Below the pieces are notes generated by a model. The model saw only the letters and a program-made list of their open reading frames with translations, made no database searches and was not told the origin of the DNA. Shown here one piece after another: positions 21,074 to 33,344 of a stretch of 64,000 nucleotides of DNA (position 1 is the stretch's first letter; each line of letters begins with the position of its first letter). The stretch is taken from the NCBI GenBank assembly GCA_963682175.1, contig OY821784.1:31167621-31231620 (forward strand), in the 5' to 3' direction. This DNA is from Triglochin maritima. Its lineage: Eukaryota; Streptophyta; Magnoliopsida; Alismatales; Juncaginaceae. The translations under genes were made by a program, and so were the position numbers.

Positions 21074-22629
21074 CATATGAAGATGGAAGCCTATTGTTGT
21101 ACAAAGTTATAAAAAAAAAGAGTTCTATAAAAGACTCCTTCAGTGAGCATCGATTGTTGTGAGCCCCAACCCTTGTGTATTTGGGCTCCATTTCTTTCAC
21201 GTATTTGTACCCTTTCTTTAGCATATCACAGGTTTTGAGGGAATTTGGGTTGTGTCCATCAACATAGCCATACACTTCCCTTTGTACTTCACGTTGGTGA
21301 GATCTCTCCTTTTTCATGCATAAATCCATGTAGTATCTTGCTTGCATTCATTGAGGACAATGCATGAAGTAGGTGTGGGGGGTGTTTTATGTGTGTACAT
21401 AGTTGAGTCTTTTTCCTTTGATTTTATTTTCTTTTGTTTGTATTTTTAGGGTCATGATAGTGTGTTGCATTTAATATCGATATAACTGCTTGCCATGATC
21501 CTTGGGTGACTTGTCTTCTTTTGCTTGCCTAGTACTTTAAAATTTTCACATTTCTTTCAAAATCTTCATGTGTTTTCGAAAGAAAATGTTTTGTGGGTTT
21601 TGCGTGTGTTTAGCATGTGCAAAACCGTTGAGAGGCAAAGTAAAATGAAAGCTCCCAAAATTGTCTTGAACTTGATGCATTAGGATATCTAGTACGTGGC
21701 TTTAGGATTTATCGAGTCGTTAGGATGCACCCCAGTTTTCCTTTGGGGGTGAGTAATCATAGGGTTTCAGTGCTCAAACATTCAAAGAAGTCCACCCTGA
21801 ACCTAGTGAGTCAATAATTCGTGTCTGTTAGTATAAGGAAGTTTGTCGTAGTCAATGGCCCTTAATCTCTTTTTGTGAAACTTTAGTGTAGGGGTTTTGG
21901 TTCCCATGTAGATAAATAAATAAGTGGTGTTCTCTCTTCTCGCACGGCTGCTATCACTCGGGAAAGTAGGTCTGAGGGGACTTTGTGCCTGGTGCTTTCG
22001 AGTCATCTGACTTGGGATGCACCGGCCGAACTCCCGTTACACGGGTGGTAGGGATCGCCCTATGTGGAGATTTGGGGGAAGGTGTACGTGATAGTGTAAG
22101 TCCTCATAGGCAATGATGCACGAAACCTGACCCTGGGAGAATCAAACACCAACCAATAAATGCTCCAAAGAAAAAGAAAAAAAAAAGAAAAAGAAAAGAA
22201 GTGTCAAATAAGAACCAAAATGGACTTTACACGTTGTATCACATTCAGAAGTTAAGGTTGCCCATGTCTTTCACTTAATTCCTTAATTAACTCTAACGAA
22301 TAACTCATTAGGCTAGGTGTGTGGACTGATTACATATATAGAGTCGACCCGTAGTATTACCGCGTCCATTGATCGACAAAAATATTTCCAACAAGTCGTG
22401 TAGCTAGATTGATTAATGCATCTTGTTCGGATTTTGTGGGTATATCCGTTGAAAACCCTCAGGAGACAACACTCTTCCTCCTTGGCAACAAAGAGGTTTA
22501 ACGGCTTGTTGCACGTGCTAAGTGCAACCGTGATTCCTACGAAAGTGAGTTAGGATTTCTTGTTTTTCGTATGCCTTTTCCTTTCTTTGTTTTGCTCGAG
22601 ACTAGCAAAAACTTAGGTGTGGGGGTATT
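21074..22629 (+). other. Element C 3' noncoding region and polypurine tract
   Basis: No polymerase or env coding is seen in any frame. Includes an A-rich run (about 22170-22200, AAAGAAAAAG units) and ends with ACTTAGGTGTGGGGG (about 22610-22625), a purine-rich sequence usual just before Athila 3' LTRs. Confidence 0.65.
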
Positions 22630-23734
22630 TGATTGACATCATTTCATGCTTATATTTGTACCTTATATCCATTATCTTACACCTAAGCAATGCTACGTGA
22701 CGAGTTTTATGTTTAGTTTTCAGAAATAAAGAGGTTTGAAGAGAAGAGTCATGAAAGGACCCATTGTTTGGTGGCATTCTCTCTACTAAGGAGTGAGCCT
22801 TGAAGCAATAACTCAAGGTGGAGAAGGATGCTACCTTCAATGTGAGTCATTGTTAATAAAAGTTTATTTGTTTCTTTTAATCTTGTTTTGTTATGTTGTT
22901 TGTTTTGTGTGGGTTGCTTTACTTTGTTTAATCTCTTGTTTAGTAATTTTAGTATCTTAGTTAAATGTTTTCTTTACTTAATCTAATCAGTAGTGTAATG
23001 AGTAGTGAGTAGTTCCATCCCCATTTGGGGGGTGGAGAAATATGTGATATAATCATGTAGTGTATTAAGTGTGTTATTTTTATTCCTTGAGCTTTATATG
23101 ATTTCCATAACCATCTAATGGGTTTTCACTCTTATCTTTGATATGCTAATGCTCTTGAATGAAGCTTAGCTTATGCTTTGATTAGTGGACCTATTTTATG
23201 GGGAATGATAAGGTTAGGATATGGATGAAGTTAATATTGGAAACACAATTTGTAGTGTATGTACTCTTGTTGCCTTTACCTTAGCTAATGTCTTGTATGT
23301 TTTAATGATGTAGTGAAATCTTAATTCATGTAGAGGCATAGTAGGGTATAGTCTTTATACTTGAGTTCATGTAGCTTCATTCCAATTATTGTCTTGTATG
23401 TTTTAATGATGTAGTCTTATCTTAATTCATGTAGAGGCAAAGTTGGATGTAGTTTTATGATTTCATGCACTACATGTTGTGAGGAGCTTAATGAACACAC
23501 ACACACTTCTTTATGTTCACATTATTTCTCTACCCCCTTTGGGGCTTAGTTTATTGCTTATCTTCATTTCCATTTGCATCTTAGTGTAGTTTAGTGTAAC
23601 CAACCTTTCTTCCCTTTCTTTACCTCTCGCCTTCGCACAAACCAAGTGTCGACACACCTCCCAGTGGACGACCCGTATTTGCCACCGCTTCAACGCGGCC
23701 GTGCAATTGCGGTTAAATATAAAACGATCAATCA
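22630..23734 (+). repeat. 3' LTR of element C
   Basis: It begins about 22630 (TGATTGACATCATT, just after the purine tract) and ends CGATCAATCA at 23734; about 1105 bp. The right part (22901-23734) is the partner of the 5' LTR. The exact first base is inferred, because the 5' LTR lacks this part. Confidence 0.75.
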
Positions 23735-24862
23735 ATTTTTCATCACATTAATGAAGCAAGATAATGATTTCAAAATGGAGCAAATGTCCAAATTAAGAGA
23801 ATCATTCTCCGTTCCAACTTGGAACATCTAGAGCACTCTTAACGTGTGCTCTATTTCGGGCGCCCGAAGTGCCCTCCCTTAGCGGGAGGATGCGCCCGGG
23901 GCCCCTGGGCGGGGGCACGTGCCCCCCCCCCCCCCCCCCCCCCAATTGGTCTCCAGTTTTTTTGTGTTTTTTATAAATAATTTAAAATCATTTTTTCAAA
24001 TATTTTTTTAATGAAAATAAGTTTTTTATTTGTTTATATTTTCTAGAATGTTTTGACAATTTTTCGTGTTTTGCTTAAAATTGATCCTGTAATGACGTGT
24101 AGAGGAGAAAATGTAATGTGTTTCAGGTGTTTTTGAGTGTGGTTAAGAAAAAATTAGGTAGGTTGGTTTAAGCTGACGTGGTAGAGAAAGAAGCTAACGT
24201 GACAGAGAGAGAAATCAGACGTCTGGAACTGACTGGACGGCTGTTAAGGACGAAGGAATCAAACGTGCAAGATACACGAGAGCACATATCATCCCAACAA
24301 CAAATAGATGTTGTAACAGCCAAGGTGAAGTGCATACCAATTCCGGCCCCCAACTTTGATTCCTGACACCCTAGTTAATAGCATGTAACAATGAAAGTAA
24401 ATTAATATATATACGATGGAACTTTATAAGACTTATTTGACGAGGTTATGTCATTCATTTTAGTACACAGTAAAATCTTCTCACAATCCCAATAAACATC
24501 ACCTCCGGACTCTTATGATTGAGTTTGTCTCTCGCTTCAAGAGATGATGGAGATATTTTGACACAAAAAAAATATGTTTATCTCAAGATATTAGTATCAC
24601 TATTAAAATTGAAGAAGTATATTTTGAAGTAAAAATTATTTTCCACAATTTAGACTTTTAAAGGGAAGAATCTGAAAATGCCAATTAAAAGAACTTTTTG
24701 CTGTTGTGCCCATCATAAACATTTGAATTGCTAAAATACCAACACGATTATTTACTTAGAAGCAACTAAATAAAAGAGATTACCCGTAGATTGCCATTAT
24801 AATTTTTAAGTTGCCACTCTATCTTTCCGTTGTTACTTTCCGTTATCTTCAAATACGTTGGT
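23735..24862. other. Flank with GC-rich hairpin, C22 run and a dispersed repeat; no gene
   Basis: At 23832-23921 lies GC-rich, hairpin-prone DNA (AGAGCACTCTTAACGTGTGCTCT, then GGGCGCCC and GGGCACGTGCCC) followed by 22 C in a row (23922-23943). At about 24340-24550 there is similarity to 57200-57290 and to 36380-36510, so a dispersed repeat is present. The 62-codon ORF at 24178-24366 has no known domain. Confidence 0.5.
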
Positions 24863-26972
24863 TGTTATGTCCCTAACCTAGGTTTAGGGTGTTAATGGAG
24901 ATTAGGAGGTGTTTGGCACGGGGAAAGGAGGGGGGGGGGGGGGGGGGGGGTTACTTTGGAGAGGGTAGGGTGATGGTGAGGTGATGTTGTGTTGGGTTTT
25001 TAAACAAAAATCTCTCTCTCATTTGATCTCTCTCACTCTCATGATCGCATCCTCTCCCTTCTGTCTGGCGAACCAGAGGACTTGGAGGCTCCAGCGTGAA
25101 GCGTGCGGAGGCGATCGTGCGAGGAGGATCACCGAAGGTAACAGAGGCGCGAGCGAAGCTCCGGCGGATTCATTGCTTTCGAGAGGTATGCTAGCTTCTT
25201 AGTGTGATTTTGTGGTTCACCCTCGTGGGAGGGTTGTTTTGGTCGGTCGGGGGAGGTCGGAGACCTCTCCGGCGACGTGTTTTGCGTAAATCCTCGGCTG
25301 GCGCGAGGTTGAAGACAACGGTCGACCGGGTTCCTTCGGGCGGTTGACCGATGTAGTGTATTTTGCCGACTTTAACCTTCACCGGTCGAACGATGCCTTG
25401 TGGCGGTCGACCGGTAGTGCATTTTGCTGGTGAGTTGGGATTGCCTGGCGTGTTTCGGTCGACCGGTTCCTTGGGTTCGTTCGACCGGAACTTAAGTGCA
25501 CTGAATAGAGATGCATGTTTGTTCAACTGTTTATTGTTATGCGTTCGACCGTTATATGACTTAGAACTGCTAGGATGCCGTAGTAGTTTTCGGTCGATCG
25601 AGACCCCTGAATCGGTCGACCGATAGTATTGAATTGATGTTGACCAGACTCCGGATTTTGACCTCGTATCGGTCGACCGGTTTTAGATCTCTGTTCGACC
25701 GTTGGGACTTAGGTTTTGCGCAAAGAGTTCGACCGTTACAAACTTTCGGTCGATCGAACCTATCATGGGAACGGTGGACCGGGTTGCCTCTTTCGGTCGA
25801 CCGTTTGTGCACAGAACTGAATTCTCAATCCTTTTTAGGATGTCAACTCTGTCCGCGGAAACCCGTGTCCTCGCCTTGTGCGTGAGTCGGGAGGTGACGG
25901 TGGGCGCGTACGCGTGCCTGCCCAGGGACCGCCGGGTGGAATTGTGTGGGTGTTCGGGACGTGTCACTTCCGTGTATGGATCGTGACTTGATGTGATGAT
26001 TGATGGACTCCTTGTAGAGTAGCAGGCCTGAGGGATCGCGGATCCCAATGTATGATGTTTGTGCGAGCACGCAACTGTCGTTGGGTGAGGTGACTACTGG
26101 CTTGGATGACTACGGAGGTCGATGTCCTGCTTTTATAGCGGCGCGGTTGGTGTTTGCGGCTCGTGAAGCCTGATGACCTGACAGACTTCGGTCTGGACCC
26201 GTCCGATGCTATGCCGGACGTATTGATGGACCACCGATGTTGTACTGGTGATGCCGTCGATGCTGTTCCGGCGATGATGATTGATGGGCCGATGTTGTTT
26301 CGGCTATGTTCCTCAGATGAGCACCTACTGAGATGATGATTGATGGACCGACCGAGCGACGACTCCGTTGATGTGGTTTCGACCACGAAGTTACAGATAT
26401 GTTTCTTGTGGCGCGAACTTGGCGGATGCTCCTTGCCGAACCCCATGATTAGTGTAGCTGCGTGTAGGGAGTGTCACGTCATGTTCCGTTAGACCGTATG
26501 TGCCTACGGTAGGTCTCCTTGGGAGACCCGATGATGATTGTCGGACCGATGTCCTGTGTTACCCTCCGGGGGAACTATTTTTCCTTACTACAGATGACAT
26601 GATATGCTACTAGTATGATAGATTCATTTGTACTACTGCATGCATATAAGTGAGCTTGACATACAGTGTTTCCTTATGGAAACTCAGACATTGTTGTTAT
26701 ATCTTTTTCAGGACCACAGTAAATCCAGTTGGTGGTGATCAGCGGGCGTGCGTATCTTGGGATCAGATCCTCTTTTTCGGACAACTGAGGTCGACATGAT
26801 TACTTTTATCTCCCTTGTTGTTCTGTTGTAATCATGTATCGTTTTGACAAACTCTGATGTAATATGGTGCACCGCTTATATGTTTTATGAGAAGTAACAA
26901 TCCTGTGTTTGATTATTGGTCCCTGATGTCTTGAAAATGCTTTTTAAATTTTCGCTGTTTCGGAATGTTACA
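24863..26972 (+). repeat. Solo LTR of family D (D1)
   Basis: 2110 bp, starting TGTTATGTCCCTAACC and ending CGGAATGTTACA, flanked by a perfect 5-bp duplication TTGGT (24858-24862 and 26973-26977). No primer site or internal region, so a solo LTR. The ends resemble those of chromovirus (Tekay/Del-like) Ty3 LTRs, but no coding region is available to prove the superfamily. A run of 21 G lies at 24930-24950. Confidence 0.85.
25319..25803. promoter_or_regulatory. Palindrome cluster in LTR D1
   Basis: Seven pairs of CGGTCGACCG-like sites start at 25319/25341, 25383/25404, 25456/25478, 25591/25613, 25670/25692, 25726/25746 and 25772/25794, giving spacings of 22, 21, 22, 22, 22, 20 and 22 bp. One member of each pair is often the variant CG(G/T)TCGA(A/C)CG or CGGTTGACCG. 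This is the most regular cluster in the window. Confidence 0.75.
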
Positions 26973-26977
26973 TTGGT

Positions 26978-28780
26978 ACTTTGTGATTGACTGAAGTATT
27001 TTATTTTTTCTCAAATAATTATAGTAACTCCTAGTACTTGAATAAGGCACATGATTAAATCTGAGTCAACTAAGAAACCCTTACCCCCTCAACCGACATC
27101 CACCACCACCACTACTCCTTGGTTGATGATTTTCATGTGAAATAGACAACTCTTTATCCTCCACCATTGCCAAACCTTCCAACTCTTTTGCTGTGCTGCA
27201 GCTTCTGAACACCAGTGACACCCTTTACCTCTCAAAGAGCAAGAAGGATGGAACCGTACGTTTCTTTGTGATGGATGTTTGTTGTTGCTACTTTGTTTAT
27301 TTCCTAAATGTTGGCGCCCTTCATCGTCCACCACAACACCAAATGTTGATGCAGGTCCAAGGATTTTCCAGAAGGCTTATTCTTACACTTGTATTTCAGC
27401 TAAAAATTAGTTTTTGTCTGCAATTTGGATGGCTTGTATATTGTTATGCTCGGTAACATTTGCACACAACCATTGACACAAATGACATGAAAGATGAAAT
27501 GTCATGTCTGTTGAAAGAAAGCACATCTGAGCCTTCTCTGGTTGTGTTTTAAGATATTGTAGTTGAATATGGTATTTGAAAGATGCACAGTTGGTTTCAT
27601 GACTGAATTAAAGCAAATTTGAGCCTCTATGTTGCTTTTATTCGGATACTTTCATCAATATTACCCTCCGTTTTGACATCCATGTGTGTTCTTAGTACTA
27701 ATTTCTTCAAGGAGAGGATTGAAATCACTTTTATTTCTCCAAAGAATAAGAAGGAATTGTGGTCTTCTAATTGGAGGAAGTTGGAAGTGGCTGCCCCTTT
27801 CTGAAAGTGAGTCCTCTCCTTTATCTTGCTTTTCCAATCATTATCTTTGCTCCATATCTCCATGTATCTGTCCATCCTTCAATAAGAGGCAATGATGAGT
27901 CGATGACATCTGCACAACATATCTTCTGTGGCTTTGCTTTTGGTTTTGACTCTTGGCTTTGTGTTTGTGTTTGGATTTATGCTTGTATAAATTCTTTGAC
28001 TTTGGATACATGGCAATTTGGATGGCCCGTTTTACGGCCGGCGAGGGCAAGGATGGGGAGGTGGAGTGGGAGGGAAGGTGGAGGTTTGGAAGGGGTCGGG
28101 GGATTCAGAGGGAGTAGTAGTGGAGGAGGAGAGGAAGGAGGTGTTCATGGTTGGAGACCAGACCAGGATGCGAGAAGAAAGGGAATGTTTTTTTAAACCA
28201 ATAGGTAACCGATTTCTGATCAATCTGATAATTATTTAATTAAACATAATTAAGCGGGATAATGTGGGTTAACGGAAAATATGTAACGGAATGACAAAGT
28301 TAAAATTAGAATGAGATTCTGGACATAATTCCTTTTATTCAGCTGCACACAAAAAAATTGTAACTGGATGACGTTTTAAGAAATGACATGTGTTTTGAGT
28401 GACATAATAACAAAAAGTGAAAAAACCTTAAAAAAATTCAAAAACAAATAAATAAAAAGGCAAAAGACAACAACCCACGATGGTTCGTGTAACCGCCCCA
28501 CACGGGATCCATGATCTTTTTTGCTTATTGATGATTGGCTCTCTGTACTAATGTCGACACCAAAATTTCTTAATGTTAAGTAAAATTGCAATTATGGTTA
28601 AATATTGAAAAGTTTAACAAGTAAACCACAAGTTCGGAGTCGTGCGCTTAAATCGCAAAATCAAGCTTGATTGTAAAATCCAATTATTTGAACAAAAAAG
28701 GTTGGAAATGGTACATGTAGTTGATCAAATGGGAATGAAAACTAATTGATCCAATTAGATGCGTTCGGTCATAAAATCAA
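26978..28780. other. Stretch without a recognisable gene
   Basis: Short ORFs on both strands (for example 27193-27456, 27771-28196) show no domain I recognise. A purine-rich GC-richer patch at 28030-28180 looks simple-sequence derived. Part may be the 3' portion of the minus-strand Copia element whose gag lies to the right, but I cannot read pol in it. Confidence 0.4.
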
Positions 28781-29456
28781 TTAGATGTGGTCATTAACAA
28801 AATGATGTAAATGTGAAGTACATCATGTGCATCTATCATTGCAATAACACTTTAATTTTTAATGTGCATTTGCATTCGAATGCCCGAAACGATAAATTTT
28901 TTGCATTTAGTTGGAGATCGCCTTATCAGGAACTCTGCAAGGTAGTTGAAATGTGCTTAGTAGCACCCAGATCAATCCACCGACTTGATACATGAACAAT
29001 AGCTAATTTTCATTCATTGCATGCAACAAAGATTATATATATTACTTGGATTCTTTTTTTATCCATTGTTGATACTAAGCACAATCCTTTTTTAGATGTC
29101 CATATTTCCTGCAGAAGTAGCATTTGACCTTATTGATGGACTTGTTAGCCGTACCGAGAGAATGTTTCTTCCTAAAACTGTTCTAAACATTTTTCCCTTT
29201 GAATTTGTGGTCCTTCATTCTGTGACAAAGCAGATTCACGACATTAATCTTGACATGGAATTGTCTCTCTTTCTCTTGAACACATTTGGTCAACAAATCA
29301 CTTATTGGTCATTCATCATTATATGTGTTATAAGAGACCTTAAAGAGATCATACTAAGTTGGCAATGTATGATAAAGTGGACCAAATATGAATCAACAAT
29401 GGTAATTTTCAGGTTATTTAACTTTGCAGCAACATCTCGCATGCTCATAATGTTTT

Positions 29457-31526
29457 TGTAGGATTTCGTGTCCCTAATGTATGTATTTTTCGAATTTATA
29501 CATGCATGCATGCATCGATTATCATATTTTCGATAATTTTATGTACATTATTCTATATACTATTTTAATGCATAGTAATTTACATATATATTAAAATAAA
29601 TAGAAGATGATCATACCCAAAAGTTCTTTAAAACCTTTATGAAGATCCAGAGTTGTGTTACTCGTCGAATCGTCCGTCGATTCGCCACTAAATGTTCATC
29701 AAACTCTAAACAAGATTAGAGAGAAATGAGCTAGTCAATCAATCTCCAAATCTAGCTAATAACCCCTCTAAATCTCCTGAGAATTTAATCTCCAAAAACT
29801 TGAATAATTAAGAAAATTTTTGGATGGATTAATGGGGTGACTAGGAAGAGAGAGAATTTTTGCATTCAATGAAACAAGTATGGAGAGGAGACATATTTAT
29901 AGGCTCTCCTAACACCCACGTCATGGGTTATCCACTAACTCGTGATTTCTTACTTTTCTCTTCCTTAAATCAATCACAAATTGACACATAATCACCTTTA
30001 AAAACATTTGACCATAATTGGAATAAATCCAACCCACGATCAATAGTAATCTCTTAATAATTCTAGCAAAATCATGCTCACCGGTCGACCGATAGACAAT
30101 TAATTGTGGTTTTGGTTGGACCATAAAACCGGACGGTCGACCCATCACACACTACCAAACCTACTGTGATTTTTCGGTCGAACCAAAAGGAATAAACGAC
30201 CGACCGATTCAACACGAGAAACGACTACTAGAAGTTTTCCGTCGGACTGAGCTACAAGTCGGTCGACCGATTACTAACAAGAAGAATTTGCGGAAGCTCC
30301 TGGAAGTTTTCGGTCCAACCACTACTTCTACCGGTCGACCGATCAATCCAATACTTCGACCATTTTGTCCGATTTTTTCTTTTACCAATTTTTTTGGATT
30401 TAAATCCAACAAAATTCGATCTTTGGTTTTTTTTGCAAATTCATATATCATGTAACATATTATCATATGTAATGTCAAAACATTACACCCCATAAGACAC
30501 ACATCTCATATGAATTCATTTATGATTCTAACTATGTAATTTTCACAACATAGTGATTTTATCCATTCACCACATGTATATTATTTCACATGAAATTCGA
30601 TACATCATATGAACATAAAATCAAACTTCTTGTGTTCTCAGTTTTGTGGTGTGACATATAGGAGGATCTTAGTTATATTGGCAGTGATATTAACACTTAA
30701 TATCACAAACTATAAGGAGTATCTAGCTACACATTATAGTTACCCAATTAGCAAAGATGTCTTGTTCACTCGAACTAAATACGATCCATTTATGATATTA
30801 AAGGAATATCACTTGTGTGTATCCATTGCCTCATGATATTAAGAATATTATATAAAGTACAAATGTGTTACATTTGTATTATATATTAATTTCTTGATCT
30901 CTTAAGCTAATTATAAATATGTAACTTAACACAAATCACATTGTGCACAATATAATTTCACTTTATCAAGATGATCACTTATATCATTGCTCAAGCAAAG
31001 AGGGACAAATGATAATTTTTGACAAACTATCTTTTCCAGCATAAGTCGTGTTCAACCAACTATTGTCTTTATCTCCATGCTCATTGATAGTTTTTGACAA
31101 TAATCAAATTAAACACTTCCTATGTGAAAAGAATGTCTCATATCTTAGGATTCAAGACATAGTGAAACATTAATGACACATAACACAATTTCATAACGTT
31201 TCACTTGCTAGGCCTATTTAATATATAAAAGTAACAATTTTCCTCTTTTATATACTCATGTCGTTAATATTTGTAGAGCTACAATACTCTTTAACCAACA
31301 CAACAATCTTATCTCAATAATTAATGTTCCATGTCAATTACCATTATTGTGAATAACTTTTAATTTATGTAAATCATTATCTTTTAGAGTTCTACCGTTA
31401 AAGACCAATAACATCTTCCTTAACACTTCTAAAAGACGAATACATTAATCAATGAACAAAATGTTTGCACATTCAATTCATAATAATTGACATATAAAAG
31501 AATACTTTTAGAACACATTCCCTTTA
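29457..31526 (-). repeat. Solo LTR of element B (copy 2)
   Basis: On the plus strand it starts TGTAGGATTTCGTG and ends ACATTCCCTTTA; the last pair should be CA, so one terminal base has mutated. It is flanked by GTTTT (29452-29456) and GTTTC (31527-31531), a 4/5 target duplication. 2070 bp. It sits inside the Copia gag relic. No primer site is present. Confidence 0.85.
30080..30350. promoter_or_regulatory. Decayed palindrome cluster in LTR B copy 2
   Basis: About eight GGTCGACC-like sites occur, including pairs about 20-22 bp apart (CGTCGGACTG/CGGTCGACCG and CGGTCCAACC/CGGTCGACCG). On the element strand they lie upstream of its TATA box (minus strand near 29895). Confidence 0.5.
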
Positions 31527-31890
31527 GTTTCCCCCTATGTTTCCTTACTAAGTATAACACATGAAGTAAACATTTGAATCCGGGCAATTGCCTTGGCCTT
31601 GTCTGACAACAAACTGCTTCTCAATAGTACCAAGTTACACAGCCACTAAGGTGTCAGGTGTCACGGGACTCCTGATATCCCTAGGTACATGTTGTAACAT
31701 TTGCTGCAAAGACATCATATTGGATCTTTCCTATTTCCCATAAAACACCTTTGCTCTGTACAACTTTCGTCTGTAAGTGCAGTTTGTGCTGGCACTCGAA
31801 AACAAAGATCAAGATCAAACAAGCCCAATTAAAACAAAATTGACTCCTTCCACTCATGGAAGTTTGTGTCATTCAACAAAGGTACATAGA

Positions 31891-33344
31891 CCAAAATATT
31901 TTCAACTGCAAAATTAAAATTTACTCACATAAATAATTCTATTCAAACATGTAAACCAGATCCACACATGTTTAACATTAACAAATTGCATCGTCACTAC
32001 TTCTACATTGGCAGAAGTTACAACATGCTAGTAGTAACATGAAAACAATCTCATTTACTTAAAAGTTTATGCAACATATAACTTCGTTGGAAGTTTAAAT
32101 ATTACATATTCATTACATAAGTAAAATTGGTTCACTCATTTAGATACAAGCATAACCTATTCACGTTGGTGAAGATTGACAAATCTCATTTATCCAAATG
32201 CAACTTGAATGTCAACCTCATGTAACAATGGACGTAGACATTCATTGGTGTCACGTAAGTGAGATGCCAAGTCATCCGAATCAAAAGCTCTTAAAGGACG
32301 TTCATGAAGTTTTTCTTGCACAATTTAGATTAAAAAATGTGAATAATGACATGATAATGCTAAATAACATTTTAAGGCATTATAAACACAGCCTAAATAT
32401 TGTTTAATAGCATTGTAATCAAAATATGTAAAGTTTGTTACAAATCAGTCCAAATTGTCCTAATATGCAAAGAAAACTACTGTTGTGAGGTCTAATTGTA
32501 CTTATATGTAATATTTGCAATATATAATTATCCTAACACAAATAAATTCCCCAAAAACTACAAAGACCATGTAATACTTCAGATTATATTCGACTAATAT
32601 TTCAGTCCAAATTCCTTGTAGAATGCGTTGTAGAAAACTTTAAACAATGCACAAGATAAGGACTAAAAAGTAATTTCGGAAAGTAATTGAAATTTCTGAA
32701 AAATTACTGCAACGTAATTCTGAAACAATATCAAATTAAGATGCTAAACTTGCAATTAAACAAGATAGCCACACATGTTAAAAGGACCTAATAGCAAAGA
32801 CAATAATTTGACTTCAACAAACTGTAGTACAAGCATATCCGAGTCATGCATAATATTAACTTACGGGTGAATATGCAAAAGTCAAATGCTTATTCACTTA
32901 ATTAACAAATTTTGTCCCGAATCAATAAAAAATGATTTAATCGCATCAATTTTAGTTATATAATTGGCATATAAGATAACAAGAAATTAGGAACAATTAC
33001 CGAACAAAGAGAAATAGTCAACCATTATGGAAACCAATGTGTCAATAAAATCATATAAATGTGTTAATTATTCTCTTTAAATGAAAAGGAAACTCATGTT
33101 TGAAATATCCAAAAAAGTGCAATTACAATTTTCCAAAAATATGGCGAAATGCAAACTTTCCAAATAAAACACGACCTTAAATAAGGAAGGAGGAATTAAA
33201 ATTTTCACAACCTTACAAAACATCAGCCCGATCAACCATATTTTCTAATTTCCAAACAAATCTTCCTTATTTTTCATACACAAATTCCCAAAAAACTTAT
33301 ATTTCCAAATAAAAAACGACCTTGAATAAGCAAGACGGAACTAA
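31891..33344. other. AT-rich stretch, no gene seen
   Basis: No ORF with a recognisable domain. Part may be leader or LTR of the minus-strand Copia relic, since it lies upstream of that gag, but no LTR pair was found. Confidence 0.4.

Larger units (their letters stand above)
16061..23734 (+). mobile_element. Element C: Athila-type Ty3 retrotransposon with gag-protease only
   Basis: Order: 5' LTR (truncated), tRNA-Asp-type primer site, leader, a single 1043-codon gag-protease ORF, 1.5-kb noncoding tail, purine tract and full 3' LTR. No reverse transcriptase, RNase H, integrase or env-like ORF is present in 21074-22629. The shared 834 bp of the two LTRs differ at about 9 positions by hand count (about 1.1 percent) with no net indel, so the insertion is recent. 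The intact gag-protease with missing polymerase suggests a non-autonomous element of the gag-bearing terminal-repeat kind, mobilised in trans. Confidence 0.85.
28780..31890 (-). pseudogene. Copia gag-protease relic (family F), split by a B solo LTR
   Basis: Read on the minus strand. Right part (31890-31527): LNDTNFHEWKESI, then LGLFDLDL and a LTDES block, ERSNMMSL, HVPRDIRSPVTPDTLVA, SDKAKA, the usual order of plant Copia gags. After the LTR (from 29456): MRDVAAKLNNL, then a zinc knuckle CYFCRKYGHLKKDC (CX2CX4HX4C, about 29110-29070), then RWIDLGATKHIS, the protease site with DLGA for DSGA. Reading continues in mixed frames to about 28780. Stops and frame changes are frequent. This gag differs from that of element B. 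Its LTRs were not identified. Confidence 0.7.

Noticed and set aside
24178..24366. 62-codon ORF as a small gene
   Set aside because: No domain, no promoter context, and its end overlaps a dispersed repeat.
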